Shown piece by piece: positions 24,833-33,695 of a stretch of DNA of 64,000 bases. A program made the position numbers and the translations under genes. How positions within the stretch are numbered: the first letter of the stretch is position 1; every line of letters begins with the position of its first letter. Below the pieces are notes generated by a model. The model worked only from the letters and a program-made list of their open reading frames with translations. It did not search any database and was not told where the DNA came from. The DNA is taken from NCBI RefSeq assembly GCF_003762925.1, contig NZ_RJUK01000002.1, positions 186,001 through 250,000 on the forward strand. Reading direction: 5' to 3'. This DNA is from Marinimicrobium koreense (GTDB lineage: Bacteria > Pseudomonadota > Gammaproteobacteria > Pseudomonadales > Cellvibrionaceae).

Positions 24833-26356
24833 TTAGAGGGTATTCAGCCGGGCGAGGTAGACCTCGGCAGTTGCCAACACGTCCTTGCGCTGGGCTGGCG
24901 CCTGGCGATCCCAGTTGGCATACACCAGCTTCATCCGCGGGTTATCGCCCAGGCGGTCCCGGTGACGGTTCAGGAAGTGCCAATAGAGACTGTTGAACGG
25001 GCAGCTCCCCTCCCCAGATTTCGCTTTCACATCGTAAGCGCATGTTTTGCAGTAATGGCTCATTTTGTTGACGTACTGCCCGGAGGCGGCGTAAGGCTTG
25101 CTGCCCATCAAACCGCCATCGGCGTACTGGCTCATCCCCCGGGTATTGGGCAGCTCCACCCATTCGATGGCATCGATGTAGATACCGAGGTACCAGTCGT
25201 CCAGTACATCCGGATGAACACCGGCAAGCAGCGCAAAGTTTCCGGTCACCATCAAGCGTTGAATGTGATGCGCGTAGGCGTACTCCAGGGACTGTCCGAT
25301 CGCATGGGCCATACAGGCCATGTCGGTTTTTCCGGTCCAATAGTAGTCCGGTAGCGGGCGCTGCGCGGACAGGTGGTTGCGCTGGCGATAGTCCGGCATA
25401 TGGTGCCAGTACAGGGCCCGCACATACTCTCGCCAGCCAAGTATCTGCCGGATGAAGCCTTCCACCTGCGCCAGGGTGATCTGCGCCTGGTTCGCCTGCC
25501 AGTGGGCTTCGGCGGCGCGAATCACTTCGAGCGGATGCAGCATCTTGGTGTTCAGGCTGAACGACAGACGACTGTGGTACAAGCTCCACCCATCCGGCGT
25601 CATGGCATCCTGGTAGCGGCCGAAGGCCGGTAGTAAATGCTTCAGAAAATACTGCAACAGCTCCCGGCTCTGGGCCCGGTTTACCGGCCAGAGTAACGCA
25701 CTCGGGTCCGCCACCCCCAGAGTCTGCACGTCGTGACGATCGAGCATCTGATCAATGTCGGTGACATCGGTGGCAAACACCAGGGGCTCCGGCAGGGCCG
25801 CTTCGCGCGGCAGGCGGGCGCGGTTGTCGGCATCGAAGTTCCACTGTCCGCCCAGGGGCTTGCCATCATCGTCCAACAATACCTGATACTCACGGCGCAG
25901 GGCCCGATAGAAATACTCCATGCGATGGGTCGAGTAGTGTTCCCAGGCGTCCCGGGCGGTCAGAAAGTGCTCCGTGTCCGCGACACTTACCGGAAGGTCC
26001 AGCGTACGAGCGAAGTCGGCCAGTTGTTGATCGAGTCGGTATTCATCCGGCCACTGGTAGGCGAACGCCTCCGCCGACGTCTCGTTCAATACACGGCGAA
26101 GCAACTCGGGCAGGTCCGCGTAGGCGGCACTGTCATCCAGGGTGAAATAGCGCACCCGGTGGCCCGCCCGCTCCAGCGCCGAGGCGAACCGCCGCATGGC
26201 GGCAAAAAACGCGAGTACTTTCTGGCGGTGGTGCACCACGTAGGCCGTTTCCTGGGGCAGCTCGGCCATGACAAACAGCACGTCGTCATCCGGCAACTGG
26301 AACCAGGAGTGGGAGGCGTTGAGTTGATCTCCGAGAATCAGTCTGACCTGAGTCAT
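24833..26356 (-). CDS. FeS-containing photolyase/cryptochrome (PhrB class)
   Basis: A 507-residue FAD flavoprotein of the bacterial (6-4) photolyase/FeS-BCP class, which repairs UV photoproducts with light. The start MTQVRLILGDQLN is the typical N-terminal fold entry. Four cysteines (348, 436, 439, 452) match the four [4Fe-4S] ligands of Agrobacterium PhrB (350, 438, 441, 454) with a constant offset of two. The FAD-site motif ILGWREYVR and the stretch FALLAGVHPDVLDDWYLGIYIDA are characteristic. It lies 60 bases downstream of mnmH on the same strand. Confidence 0.9.
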   Translation of the reverse strand: MTQVRLILGDQLNASHSWFQLPDDDVLFVMAELPQETAYVVHHRQKVLAFFAAMRRFASALERAGHRVRYFTLDDSAAYADLPELLRRVLNETSAEAFAYQWPDEYRLDQQLADFARTLDLPVSVADTEHFLTARDAWEHYSTHRMEYFYRALRREYQVLLDDDGKPLGGQWNFDADNRARLPREAALPEPLVFATDVTDIDQMLDRHDVQTLGVADPSALLWPVNRAQSRELLQYFLKHLLPAFGRYQDAMTPDGWSLYHSRLSFSLNTKMLHPLEVIRAAEAHWQANQAQITLAQVEGFIRQILGWREYVRALYWHHMPDYRQRNHLSAQRPLPDYYWTGKTDMACMAHAIGQSLEYAYAHHIQRLMVTGNFALLAGVHPDVLDDWYLGIYIDAIEWVELPNTRGMSQYADGGLMGSKPYAASGQYVNKMSHYCKTCAYDVKAKSGEGSCPFNSLYWHFLNRHRDRLGDNPRMKLVYANWDRQAPAQRKDVLATAEVYLARLNTL

Positions 26357-26416
26357 GGGCGTTCGAACCTTTCCGGTAAGGGGTCCGGTTAAGAACGCGC
26401 CCGAGGCCGATTCAGA

Positions 26417-27547
26417 TCATCGCGGGGTGTCGGGCCGGCGTTCGATACCGTAGTGCTCGGCCAGGTAGGCGAATACTTCCTCGGGGCCACCGCGAACCAC
26501 GACTCGATCGGACTTTTTACTCAATTGGTAGCGGTACATCGGGTCATAGTAATCCTCCAGCAGACGGCGAATCCAGACTCGATGCAGCTTCGGATCACCC
26601 CGGCAGTGCGCACTAAGGGACTGCTCCAACAGGTGCGCCATTTCCTCGTAGCGCACGCCGCCGAGGCGCTTGCGAATGCGCCCGAGGGACACCCGCAGGT
26701 CCTCCGCAAAGCGTTCAAAACCGGCTTCCTCGCCCTGATCCTCGGACCACTCCGCCAGCTTGCGCAGGATATAGTTGGTGTAGGTGTGCTCAACCCGCTC
26801 TTCCAGCGACACCTCCAGCAGGGCCAGCGGGGCGCGCTCCATGGCCTCCTTCAGTGGCATGGGTAACACGCAGCGACCGATCAGATGGCTTTCATCCTCC
26901 ACCAGAATCGGCGTATTCGGTGCTCGATGGTGGCAGCGCAGTAGATCAACGGCCACGGCGTTCTCAAAATTGATCTGGCTGGGCTGGCCGCCCACCCGAC
27001 GTCCGAAAGCGCTGCCGCGGTGATTGGCTCGCCCTTCCAGGTCGACACTCTGGGGCAATTGGACCAGCAGGTCGGTTTTCGCCACACCGGTGCGTCCGGC
27101 CAATACGATCAGGGGGTGCTCCCGGCAGATTCGCTCCATCTGATCAATCAGAAACCAGCGCAGTGCTTTGTAGCCGCCGGTGACCCGAGGGTAGTCGCAG
27201 CCGGCCTCTCGCAGCCACTGCTGACAGATCTGTGAACGCAAGCCGCCCCGGAAGCAGTACAGCACGCCGTCGGGGTGCGCACGGGCAAAATCCAACCAGG
27301 CCTTTACCCGCTCGGCTTTGATATCACCCTGCACCAGCTGATGACCCAGCTCAATGGCCGCATCCTGGCCCTGCTCCTTGTAGCAGGTGCCCACCCGGGC
27401 CCGTTCGTCATCGAGCATCAGCGGCAGATTGACGGCTGCGGGAAACGCCCCTTTGGCAAACTCCACCGGGGCACGGGTATCGATCATTGGCGTGTCCGAG
27501 AGGAAGAGCGCTAGGTAGTCATCAATATCCTGAGGGCGATCGGCCAT
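26417..27547 (-). CDS. mnmH: tRNA 2-selenouridine/geranyl-2-thiouridine synthase
   Basis: MnmH (SelU/YbbB) converts 2-thiouridine at tRNA position 34 to 2-selenouridine through a geranylated intermediate. A 376-residue protein: an N-terminal rhodanese domain with active Cys98 (LYCFRGGLRS) and a C-terminal P-loop domain with GRTGVAKT (151-158), in which Ala replaces the usual Gly before Lys. RGSAFGR and QPSQINFEN are family hallmarks. Selenide donor genes (selD) are not in the window. Confidence 0.92.
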   Translation of the reverse strand: MADRPQDIDDYLALFLSDTPMIDTRAPVEFAKGAFPAAVNLPLMLDDERARVGTCYKEQGQDAAIELGHQLVQGDIKAERVKAWLDFARAHPDGVLYCFRGGLRSQICQQWLREAGCDYPRVTGGYKALRWFLIDQMERICREHPLIVLAGRTGVAKTDLLVQLPQSVDLEGRANHRGSAFGRRVGGQPSQINFENAVAVDLLRCHHRAPNTPILVEDESHLIGRCVLPMPLKEAMERAPLALLEVSLEERVEHTYTNYILRKLAEWSEDQGEEAGFERFAEDLRVSLGRIRKRLGGVRYEEMAHLLEQSLSAHCRGDPKLHRVWIRRLLEDYYDPMYRYQLSKKSDRVVVRGGPEEVFAYLAEHYGIERRPDTPR

Positions 27548-27615
27548 GTGGGCTCCGCTGTGTGAGGCAACATTCAGTTGCGCCGATTATACGGGCTCCG
27601 GCCGGTAGTGACTAT

Positions 27616-27648
27616 GTGCGACAAAACGTGCGACAAAAACGTGTGACA
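27616..27648. repeat. Three short direct repeats between mnmH and glrR
   Basis: GTGCGACA at 27616 and 27628 and GTGTGACA at 27641, with A-rich spacers giving 12- and 13-base periods, in the 112-base gap between the mnmH start and the glrR stop. They could be an operator for mnmH or a slippage product. Confidence 0.5.
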
Positions 27649-27659
27649 GCGACGGTTCG

Positions 27660-29024
27660 CTAGGCCGACCGAAAGCGCTCGCTGTCGAGCTCATGGCGTT
27701 TCATGATTTTATGGAAATCCGAGCGGTTTCGCCCCGCCAGCCGCGCCGCCTCAGTAATGTTGCCGCCGGTCATTCGCAGTATGCGCACCACATAATCCCG
27801 CTCAAACTGCCGCTTGGCTTCCTTCAGAGGCACCAGCGCCGGCGCCCCCTGCTCGGGCAATACCTCCGCGATCAGCGACTCGGCGATCAGCGGTGCTGGT
27901 GATAACGCCACCAACTGTTCAATGACGTTGCGTAACTGGCGGATATTACCGGGCCAATCGAACTGCAGTAACATCCGCTGCCCACCGGGCGACAGCTGGC
28001 GCACCGCGTCGCCGGTACGCTGGGCAATATCATCGAGGAAAGAGCGGGCCAGCAAGGGAATATCTTCCTTGCGCTCGCGCAGCGGCGGGAGCGCCAACTG
28101 GGCAACGTTCAGCCGGTAATACAGATCTTCCCGGAAGTCCTGGGCGGCGATGGCCTGCTCCAGATCCCGGTGGGTTGCGGAGATGATCCGGACATCCACC
28201 GGCTGATCGGCCGATGACCCCAGAGGCCGAACCTTGCGCTCCTGTAACACGCGCAGCAGTTTGACCTGCAGGTTCAGGGGCATATCGCCAATCTCGTCCA
28301 GAAACAGGGTGCCGCCATCGGCCGCCAGAAAGAGACCATCCCGATTATGGGTCGCACCGGTGAACGCTCCTTTGACGTGACCAAACAGCTCGGATTCCAG
28401 CAGGTCCGCCGGAATGGCTCCACAATTGACGGCGATAAAGGGCTGCTCCGCCCGGGCGCTGGCGTTATGGACCGCCTGGGCCAGCAGCTCCTTACCGGTT
28501 CCACTCTCACCGCCGATCAGTACATTGATGTCACTGCGCGCCAGCCGGCGAGCCTGCTCCAGGCGTTTGAACATCAGCTCACTGCGGGTAACGATGGCAT
28601 CGGACCAGCCCGCTTTGGGGGCCGCTCCCAACCCGCCCAGCTCAAGCGCCTGATCCAGCACCTGGCGTAACTCCCGATTATCGATCGGCTTGGTCAGAAA
28701 AGAGAACAAACCCTGCTGGGTTGCCTCAACCGCTTCGCGAATGGAACCGTGGGCCGTGAGCATGATAACTGGCACGTTGGGCCAGTTCTGCTGTATGTGC
28801 GCGAACAGGGCCATGCCATCCATCGGCTCCATGCGCAGATCGGTAATCACCGCGGCGGCCTGTTCGCGATCCAGGCTGGCCAGGGCTTCCTCGCCCGAGC
28901 TCGCAGTCGTCACCCGGTAGCCGGAGGCATTCAGTCGCATACTCAGGAGCTGGAGAATGTCCGGGTCATCGTCCACCAATAAAATCAGCGGTTGTTCTGT
29001 CGCGGCTGTTCGGGCTTCACTCAT
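27660..29024 (-). CDS. glrR: Sigma-54-dependent response regulator GlrR (QseF)
   Basis: A 454-residue NtrC-class activator. Receiver domain with phospho-acceptor Asp62 (ITDLRM) and Lys111 (LTKP); AAA+ domain with Walker A GESGTGKE (172-179), sigma-54 contact loop GAFTGA (219-224) and Walker B FLDEIGD; C-terminal Fis-type helix-turn-helix ([20 protein letters not shown]). It overlaps qseG by 4 bases and completes the glrK-qseG-glrR operon of enterobacteria, where it controls glmY and envelope-stress genes. A sigma-54-type promoter directly upstream of the operon, pointing the other way, is a candidate target. Confidence 0.92.
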   Translation of the reverse strand: MSEARTAATEQPLILLVDDDPDILQLLSMRLNASGYRVTTASSGEEALASLDREQAAAVITDLRMEPMDGMALFAHIQQNWPNVPVIMLTAHGSIREAVEATQQGLFSFLTKPIDNRELRQVLDQALELGGLGAAPKAGWSDAIVTRSELMFKRLEQARRLARSDINVLIGGESGTGKELLAQAVHNASARAEQPFIAVNCGAIPADLLESELFGHVKGAFTGATHNRDGLFLAADGGTLFLDEIGDMPLNLQVKLLRVLQERKVRPLGSSADQPVDVRIISATHRDLEQAIAAQDFREDLYYRLNVAQLALPPLRERKEDIPLLARSFLDDIAQRTGDAVRQLSPGGQRMLLQFDWPGNIRQLRNVIEQLVALSPAPLIAESLIAEVLPEQGAPALVPLKEAKRQFERDYVVRILRMTGGNITEAARLAGRNRSDFHKIMKRHELDSERFRSA

Positions 29025-29542
29025 CGCAGCGCATCCTCATCCGTCGACTCACCCATTTCCGCCTCAATGGCTCGAATACCGTCAATCATATCGTCGAGTT
29101 TTTTCTGGGTGTTTTTCAGCCGTCTTTCCAGCAACGCATAAGACTTCGCCTCGGCGGCCAACAGCTCCAGGAATGCTGAAAAACCGGGCGGCGGACGCTC
29201 GATACTCCGGGCGGCGACCAACGAGTTGGCCAACAGGCCCGGCGTCTGATCCGGCTCACAGGTCGCCAGCATCAGCGAACCCAATACCGCTTCATCCGAC
29301 GTCATTTCGCGATAGGCGTTGAGCAGTTGATCCCGCTCTTCCACCGGCAGTTGGCAGGCCTGATGACGGAAGGTTACCAGAGCTTCCAGATTGTGAAACG
29401 TATGGTGGCTGGTGACTTCTTTAGCCGGCGCCTGCGGCGAAGGTACCGGTTGAGGGCGCACTGCGGAGTCGGCCGCACGGTCCTCCCAATGAACGCATCC
29501 ACTGAACAGTAACAACAGGCATACCAGCCGAAGTTTCATCAT
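29021..29542 (-). CDS. qseG: QseG-like outer membrane lipoprotein
   Basis: A 173-residue lipoprotein with lipobox FSGC near residue 16, a Pro-rich linker and a helical C-terminus that ends in a coiled coil (about 130-165). In E. coli QseG (YfhG) sits between GlrK and GlrR and activates the kinase from the outer membrane. Sequence conservation in this family is low, so the name rests mostly on position and lipoprotein nature. Four-base overlaps with both neighbours indicate translational coupling. Confidence 0.75.
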   Translation of the reverse strand: MMKLRLVCLLLLFSGCVHWEDRAADSAVRPQPVPSPQAPAKEVTSHHTFHNLEALVTFRHQACQLPVEERDQLLNAYREMTSDEAVLGSLMLATCEPDQTPGLLANSLVAARSIERPPPGFSAFLELLAAEAKSYALLERRLKNTQKKLDDMIDGIRAIEAEMGESTDEDALR

Positions 29543-31032
29543 GTCGATGCCTCACTGATCGGTAACGCCCGGGACGCTTCTGACACCGGATAGCGAAGCA
29601 GAAAACAGCTGCCTTCCCCCGGGGCCGACGTCAGCTCAATACTGCCTCCGAGCCGGGCCACTGACTCTTTGACAATCGCCAGCCCCACTCCGCTACCGTG
29701 TACCGATCCGTGCCGACGGACACGTCCCTGCACAAACGGCTGAAATATTTTGTCCTGATCGTTCGGGTGAATACCCGGCCCCTGATCGGCAACGGACAAC
29801 CAGGCGCCACTCTGGTCAACTCCCCAGCGCACGCGCACGACGCCGCCATCGGATGAATAGTGATAGGCATTGGACAGTAAGTTGGTCAATATCATTTCCA
29901 GCAGGTGAGTGTCGCCGTTCAGGCTCCCGGGGCTGCCCTGGTAATCCCAGGTCACCCGATGACGCAGGTTCTGTTGATCGAGGCGCTGGGTAATTCGCGC
30001 ACACAGCGGTTCCATGGCCACGGTTCGATCCTCTACCGTGACATTGTGGGTTATGACGTTGTAGTTCAATAACTGCTGAATAAGTTCCTGCAGATTTTGT
30101 GAATTCTCGAGCAGAATTCGCAAAACATTCTGTTGGCGAGCATTGATCGGCCCCGGCACTTCATCCTGCAGTAAGGACCCCGCTTCCACGATCGCGGACA
30201 GTGGTGTTTTCAGTTCGTGCGACACATGGCGCAAAAATATCTGCTTTTGCTGCTCGACCGCCAGCAACTGGCCCCGCAACCATTCCAGCCGCTCGCCCAG
30301 CGCCTGCAGGTCCCGGGGGCCGGTGACCCGGATAGGGGTTTCCCAATCGCGGTGGCCCAAATGACGGATCGCTGACGACAATCGGCGCAGTGGGCGAATC
30401 ATCTGCCAGAACCCCAGTGCCATAAGCGTCAAGGTCACGGGAAGACTGATCATTCCCAACAGAGACAGGCGCCACAGAATCTGTTGAAGCGCCGCCTCGT
30501 TACGATCACTGAGCACCGCAACGTATTCACTGACGGCCTCATCGAGTGCGGAGCGACGCTGGGAGAGAACGGCGAGTTGCTCGGTAAATTCTTCGTCCTG
30601 CCAGGATTGAATTGCTTCATCATTCAGGGCATGCAGCGTATTTTCAAGCGCGACAAGCGCGCCGTAAACCACGCTCTGTTGCGGTTTGGCAACACGTTCA
30701 ATACGCCGCGAAGTACCGCCCTCAAACAACTGGGTCAGTTGGTCCAGCTCGGTCAAAATTGCATCACGCTTCTGTTGATAGGGTTCGAGAAACGTCACAT
30801 CACGCAGCAGGCGATATTGCCGGGCAAAGCGCTCCAGATCACGCACCTGGGCATTCAATCCCGACTGCCGGCTGACCAGCGCGTCGGAGTGATCCACCAG
30901 CAGGCGCTGGGTGTGCATCTGCTGATAAAACGACCAGGACGCATAGGCCACCAGTGCCAGCATCGGCACCAATGTCACCACGGCAATCAACAACCATTGC
31001 TGGGACAGTGACAGGCCTCTTCGGTGCGGCAT
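29539..31032 (-). CDS. glrK: Sensor histidine kinase GlrK (QseE)
   Basis: A 497-residue inner-membrane kinase: helix 1 (about 13-35), a periplasmic helical domain of about 130 residues, helix 2 (about 170-190), HAMP, a dimerisation domain with phospho-His in FLRHVSHELKTPLSAI, and an ATPase domain with N box (NLLSNAYHYS), G1 (VADQGPGI) and G2 (GSGVGLAIV). The ATG at 31032 with GAGGAAA upstream is chosen; the frame is open 84 bases further but without a ribosome site. It phosphorylates GlrR. Confidence 0.9.
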   Translation of the reverse strand: MPHRRGLSLSQQWLLIAVVTLVPMLALVAYASWSFYQQMHTQRLLVDHSDALVSRQSGLNAQVRDLERFARQYRLLRDVTFLEPYQQKRDAILTELDQLTQLFEGGTSRRIERVAKPQQSVVYGALVALENTLHALNDEAIQSWQDEEFTEQLAVLSQRRSALDEAVSEYVAVLSDRNEAALQQILWRLSLLGMISLPVTLTLMALGFWQMIRPLRRLSSAIRHLGHRDWETPIRVTGPRDLQALGERLEWLRGQLLAVEQQKQIFLRHVSHELKTPLSAIVEAGSLLQDEVPGPINARQQNVLRILLENSQNLQELIQQLLNYNVITHNVTVEDRTVAMEPLCARITQRLDQQNLRHRVTWDYQGSPGSLNGDTHLLEMILTNLLSNAYHYSSDGGVVRVRWGVDQSGAWLSVADQGPGIHPNDQDKIFQPFVQGRVRRHGSVHGSGVGLAIVKESVARLGGSIELTSAPGEGSCFLLRYPVSEASRALPISEAST

Positions 31033-31179
31033 GAATTTTTCCTCGTAGCGATGGCGACCACCCGGACCGTTCAAAACGCGGGCGCACTGTTGCCAATAAG
31101 AAACACCCTCGCCCACCGATCATAGCGGGCCTCGCGCCCAATAAACCAAAACTCCGTCGCACTTTAGCAACACTGTATC

Positions 31180-31196
31180 GGTGGAAAAGTTCCACC
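31180..31196. promoter_or_regulatory. Palindrome, candidate enhancer-binding-protein site
   Basis: GGTGGAA-AAG-TTCCACC, a perfect 7-base inverted repeat, centred 60 bases upstream of the sigma-54-type -24 element at 31248. That distance suits an NtrC-family activator. It is not the TGTC-N10-GACA site of E. coli GlrR. Confidence 0.5.
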
Positions 31197-31247
31197 AAAC
31201 GGGTAGCAATTTAGCTAAGTGATTGAAAATAAATATTTTTTTAAAGG

Positions 31248-31263
31248 TGGCACGACCTTGGCA
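31248..31263 (+). promoter_or_regulatory. Sigma-54-type promoter of the EF-hand/BON/outer-membrane genes
   Basis: TGGCACGACCTTGGCA: an exact TGGCACG -24 block and GC of the -12 block 12 bases after GG. It precedes the EF-hand gene by about 108 bases and is divergent from glrK, so GlrR is the obvious candidate activator (inference). Confidence 0.72.
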
Positions 31264-31370
31264 ATACACCTCGGCGTCAGGCAAAAAAGACTCAGCACCG
31301 ATGCCTGACATGCTTCGGTACCGGCGCGTCAATAGCTGGTAACACACCAACAGGAATGATGAGGTGAATT

Positions 31371-31640
31371 ATGAAAATTGTATCTGTGATTGCAACCACC
31401 GCACTTCTGTCTTTGGGAACCCTGAGCGCAGTTGCTCAGGATGACACTCAGACTCAGGGAAGCGGCGCCGACTCCGCGTTCTCGGTGATCGACCAGAACG
31501 GTGACGGCAGCATCAACAAGGACGAAGCCAAAAACAGCGGCATCAGTGACCGCCGCTTTGAGTCCATGGACAGCGATGGAGATGGCGAAGTAACCCAGTC
31601 CGAATACGAAGGACAGGGCAGTGGAAGCGGCTGGCAGTAA
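31371..31640 (+). CDS. Small periplasmic EF-hand protein
   Basis: An 89-residue exported protein: signal peptide (cleavage after AVAQ), then two calcium-binding EF loops, DQNGDGSINKDE and DSDGDGEVTQSE, with all liganding positions filled. Gly/Ser-rich tail. Its likely role is calcium binding in the periplasm. First gene after the sigma-54-type promoter at 31248. Confidence 0.82.
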   Translation: MKIVSVIATTALLSLGTLSAVAQDDTQTQGSGADSAFSVIDQNGDGSINKDEAKNSGISDRRFESMDSDGDGEVTQSEYEGQGSGSGWQ

Positions 31641-31717
31641 TTGTCATGCCGAACCGGAGCGGCCCCGCGCCGTTCCGGTCACTTTACTGAAATTTCCGAA
31701 CCGTTGGGGAGCACACA

Positions 31718-32335
31718 ATGACACCGCTAGCCCGTCTGGGACGTTACAGCTACTGGATTATTGGCATCAGCCTGACGGCTGCCACCATGACGCTGCTGAC
31801 TCAACAGGCCAGCAGTGAAGAACAACAGCCCCCGACCGAGGCAGCACAGGAAGCGCATCTGGTAGAGCAACGACAGCGTGGCCAGATTGAAGGCGTCTAC
31901 CTGTTCCACCCGTCCCTGGATGCTTCCACGATTCAGGTCGAGGTTCGGGAAAATCGCGCCACACTCGTTGGCGAAGTGGAGTCACACGTGCAGCGGGATC
32001 TTGCACAGGAACTTGCGATGAGTATTGACGGAATCGACACGGTGAGCAACCAGCTTCAAGTGAACCCCCGTTTGACTGAGGACCACCACTCATCGCCGGC
32101 ATGGAGCGAGCAACAGTCTGACAGCGCGCTCCTGGCCAAGGTCAAAACCCGGCTGCTGGCCAACATCAACCTGCCCGGCGCCCGCATTGCGGTCGACACA
32201 CAGCAGGGGCACGTCACCCTGGGCGGGGAGGTTGATCACCGAGATCAGCAGGAACTGGCGTATTACACGACGCTGAATACGCAGGGGGTGCGCTCCGTCG
32301 AGAGCACCCTGAATGTGACACCGAAAGAGGAATGA
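31718..32335 (+). CDS. BON-domain envelope protein
   Basis: A 205-residue protein with an N-terminal hydrophobic segment (about 11-28, signal peptide or anchor) and two BON domains (about 60-118 and 132-203), the second containing LLANINLPGARIAVDTQQG and VTLGGEVDHRDQQ. BON proteins such as OsmY and DolP bind phospholipid and respond to osmotic or envelope stress. It is 78 bases after the EF-hand gene and on the same strand, probably one transcription unit. Confidence 0.8.
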   Translation: MTPLARLGRYSYWIIGISLTAATMTLLTQQASSEEQQPPTEAAQEAHLVEQRQRGQIEGVYLFHPSLDASTIQVEVRENRATLVGEVESHVQRDLAQELAMSIDGIDTVSNQLQVNPRLTEDHHSSPAWSEQQSDSALLAKVKTRLLANINLPGARIAVDTQQGHVTLGGEVDHRDQQELAYYTTLNTQGVRSVESTLNVTPKEE

Positions 32336-32408
32336 ATTCCGGACTCACCGGACCGTTTCAATGTTCACTGACATGCTTTGTCAATCACAACCAAAGAGGA
32401 ATGATCCT

Positions 32409-32975
32409 ATGAAACAGTCAATCATGTACGGTATCGCAGGCGCACTGGCGCTGACCTCCGGCGCCGCACTGGCACAGGACAGCGTCTCCCACAACGAGAA
32501 CGCGGCCCATGTCTACGTCGGTGGCAGCTACGGTGGCTTCAAGGCCCGTGGCGGAGAATTTGATGATGAAAAGGATTTTTTTGAATTGAGCTTCGGGGGC
32601 TTTTTCAACCCCTATGTGGGCCTGGAAGCCAGCGCGACCTATTTCGGCGAGTACGGCAACGACCTGGCGACCGCAGACGCCGAAGGCTACGGCATGGCGG
32701 TGATCGGGCGCCTGCCGCTGTCCGACAGCTGGGGCCTGTATGCCAAAGGCGGGCAGTTTTTCTGGGAAGCGGATATCGACACCCCCGTGGGTTCGGGTGA
32801 TACCGACGGTGACGATCCCTTCTACGCAGCAGGCATGGATTTCCGCCTGGCGCAGAACCTGAACATGATCGTCGAGTACAGCCGCTACGAAATCGATACG
32901 CGCCTCGAGGAACTACCGAACGTTGAGGACACCGACCTCGACACCGTCAAGGTTGGCCTGCGCCTGCGCTTCTGA
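32409..32975 (+). CDS. Small outer-membrane beta-barrel protein
   Basis: A 188-residue protein with a signal peptide (cleavage after ALAQ) and an eight-strand OmpA/OmpX-like barrel: alternating strands, a terminal VGLRLRF with C-terminal Phe. The ATG at 32409 with AGAGGAA upstream is used. Acidic extracellular loops (GGEFDDEKDF, GSGDTDGDDP) stand out. It closes the group begun by the EF-hand gene; a terminator follows. Confidence 0.8.
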   Translation: MKQSIMYGIAGALALTSGAALAQDSVSHNENAAHVYVGGSYGGFKARGGEFDDEKDFFELSFGGFFNPYVGLEASATYFGEYGNDLATADAEGYGMAVIGRLPLSDSWGLYAKGGQFFWEADIDTPVGSGDTDGDDPFYAAGMDFRLAQNLNMIVEYSRYEIDTRLEELPNVEDTDLDTVKVGLRLRF

Positions 32976-33010
32976 TTACTTAACTCCACCCACGTGCGTT
33001 TGCACAGTTT

Positions 33011-33039
33011 GCCGGCCTCACCCCAGGGCCGGCTTTTTT
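33011..33039 (+). terminator. Rho-independent terminator after the barrel protein
   Basis: GCCGGCC / GGCCGGC stem with six Ts. It overlaps the last codons of the convergent gene ending at 33018. Confidence 0.88.
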
Positions 33040-33695
33040 ATGCTCGCAATCAAAGCGCGAAACAGGTGCCGCTGCGAACGGCGGTACAACAAAAATTCCG
33101 GATGCCATTGAACGCCCAATAAATAACCGTAAGCGGGATCCTCAACCGCCTGCACGATACCATCGTGGTCCCGCCCAGCGATGTGCAACCCCCGCCCCAA
33201 ACGATCGATGGCCTGATTGTGCAGGCTATTGATTCTCTGGGCCCCCTGCCCCAGCAGTTTCAGCAAGAGCGTTCCCGGCACGACGTCCAGTGTTTTAAGA
33301 GGCAGAATGGTACGTCGATGCGAGGTTTTGCGCCGATGCAGACGAAGATCCTGCACCAGTGTACCGCCGAGGCACACGTTCAGTAGCTGTGCCCCCCGGC
33401 AAATCCCCAACAACGGACGATGTTCCGCCAGGGCTTTGTGAATGACCCGCTTTTCCAGCTCATCCCGTTCGGGATCATACTTGGGATGGACCTCGGGCTC
33501 CGCACCGTACAACACCGGTTGCACGTCGTGTCCGCCGGTCACCACCACCGCATCAAAGTCCGGCAGTGCGTCGACATCACTGGGACGCACCTGTATCGGG
33601 CGGGCACCATACAGACGCAGCACTTGAGCGACCAGAAAACGGGGGCCGAACGCACCTCGCTGCGGCCCGGTCACCGCCACTAACGGCGCAACCAT
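33018..33695 (-). CDS. Class I glutamine amidotransferase-like hydrolase (PuuD/peptidase C26 type)
   Basis: A 225-residue hydrolase with nucleophile Cys in GICRGAQLLN and His-Glu in GVQWHPEF, the triad of gamma-glutamyl-GABA hydrolases. The ATG at 33695 has GGAGG five bases upstream, giving a 16-base overlap with the preceding amidoligase-like gene. Pairing of an amidoligase with such a peptidase is a recurrent arrangement in which one makes and the other cleaves an isopeptide or gamma-glutamyl bond. The substrate is unknown. Confidence 0.82.
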   Translation of the reverse strand: MVAPLVAVTGPQRGAFGPRFLVAQVLRLYGARPIQVRPSDVDALPDFDAVVVTGGHDVQPVLYGAEPEVHPKYDPERDELEKRVIHKALAEHRPLLGICRGAQLLNVCLGGTLVQDLRLHRRKTSHRRTILPLKTLDVVPGTLLLKLLGQGAQRINSLHNQAIDRLGRGLHIAGRDHDGIVQAVEDPAYGYLLGVQWHPEFLLYRRSQRHLFRALIASIKKPALG

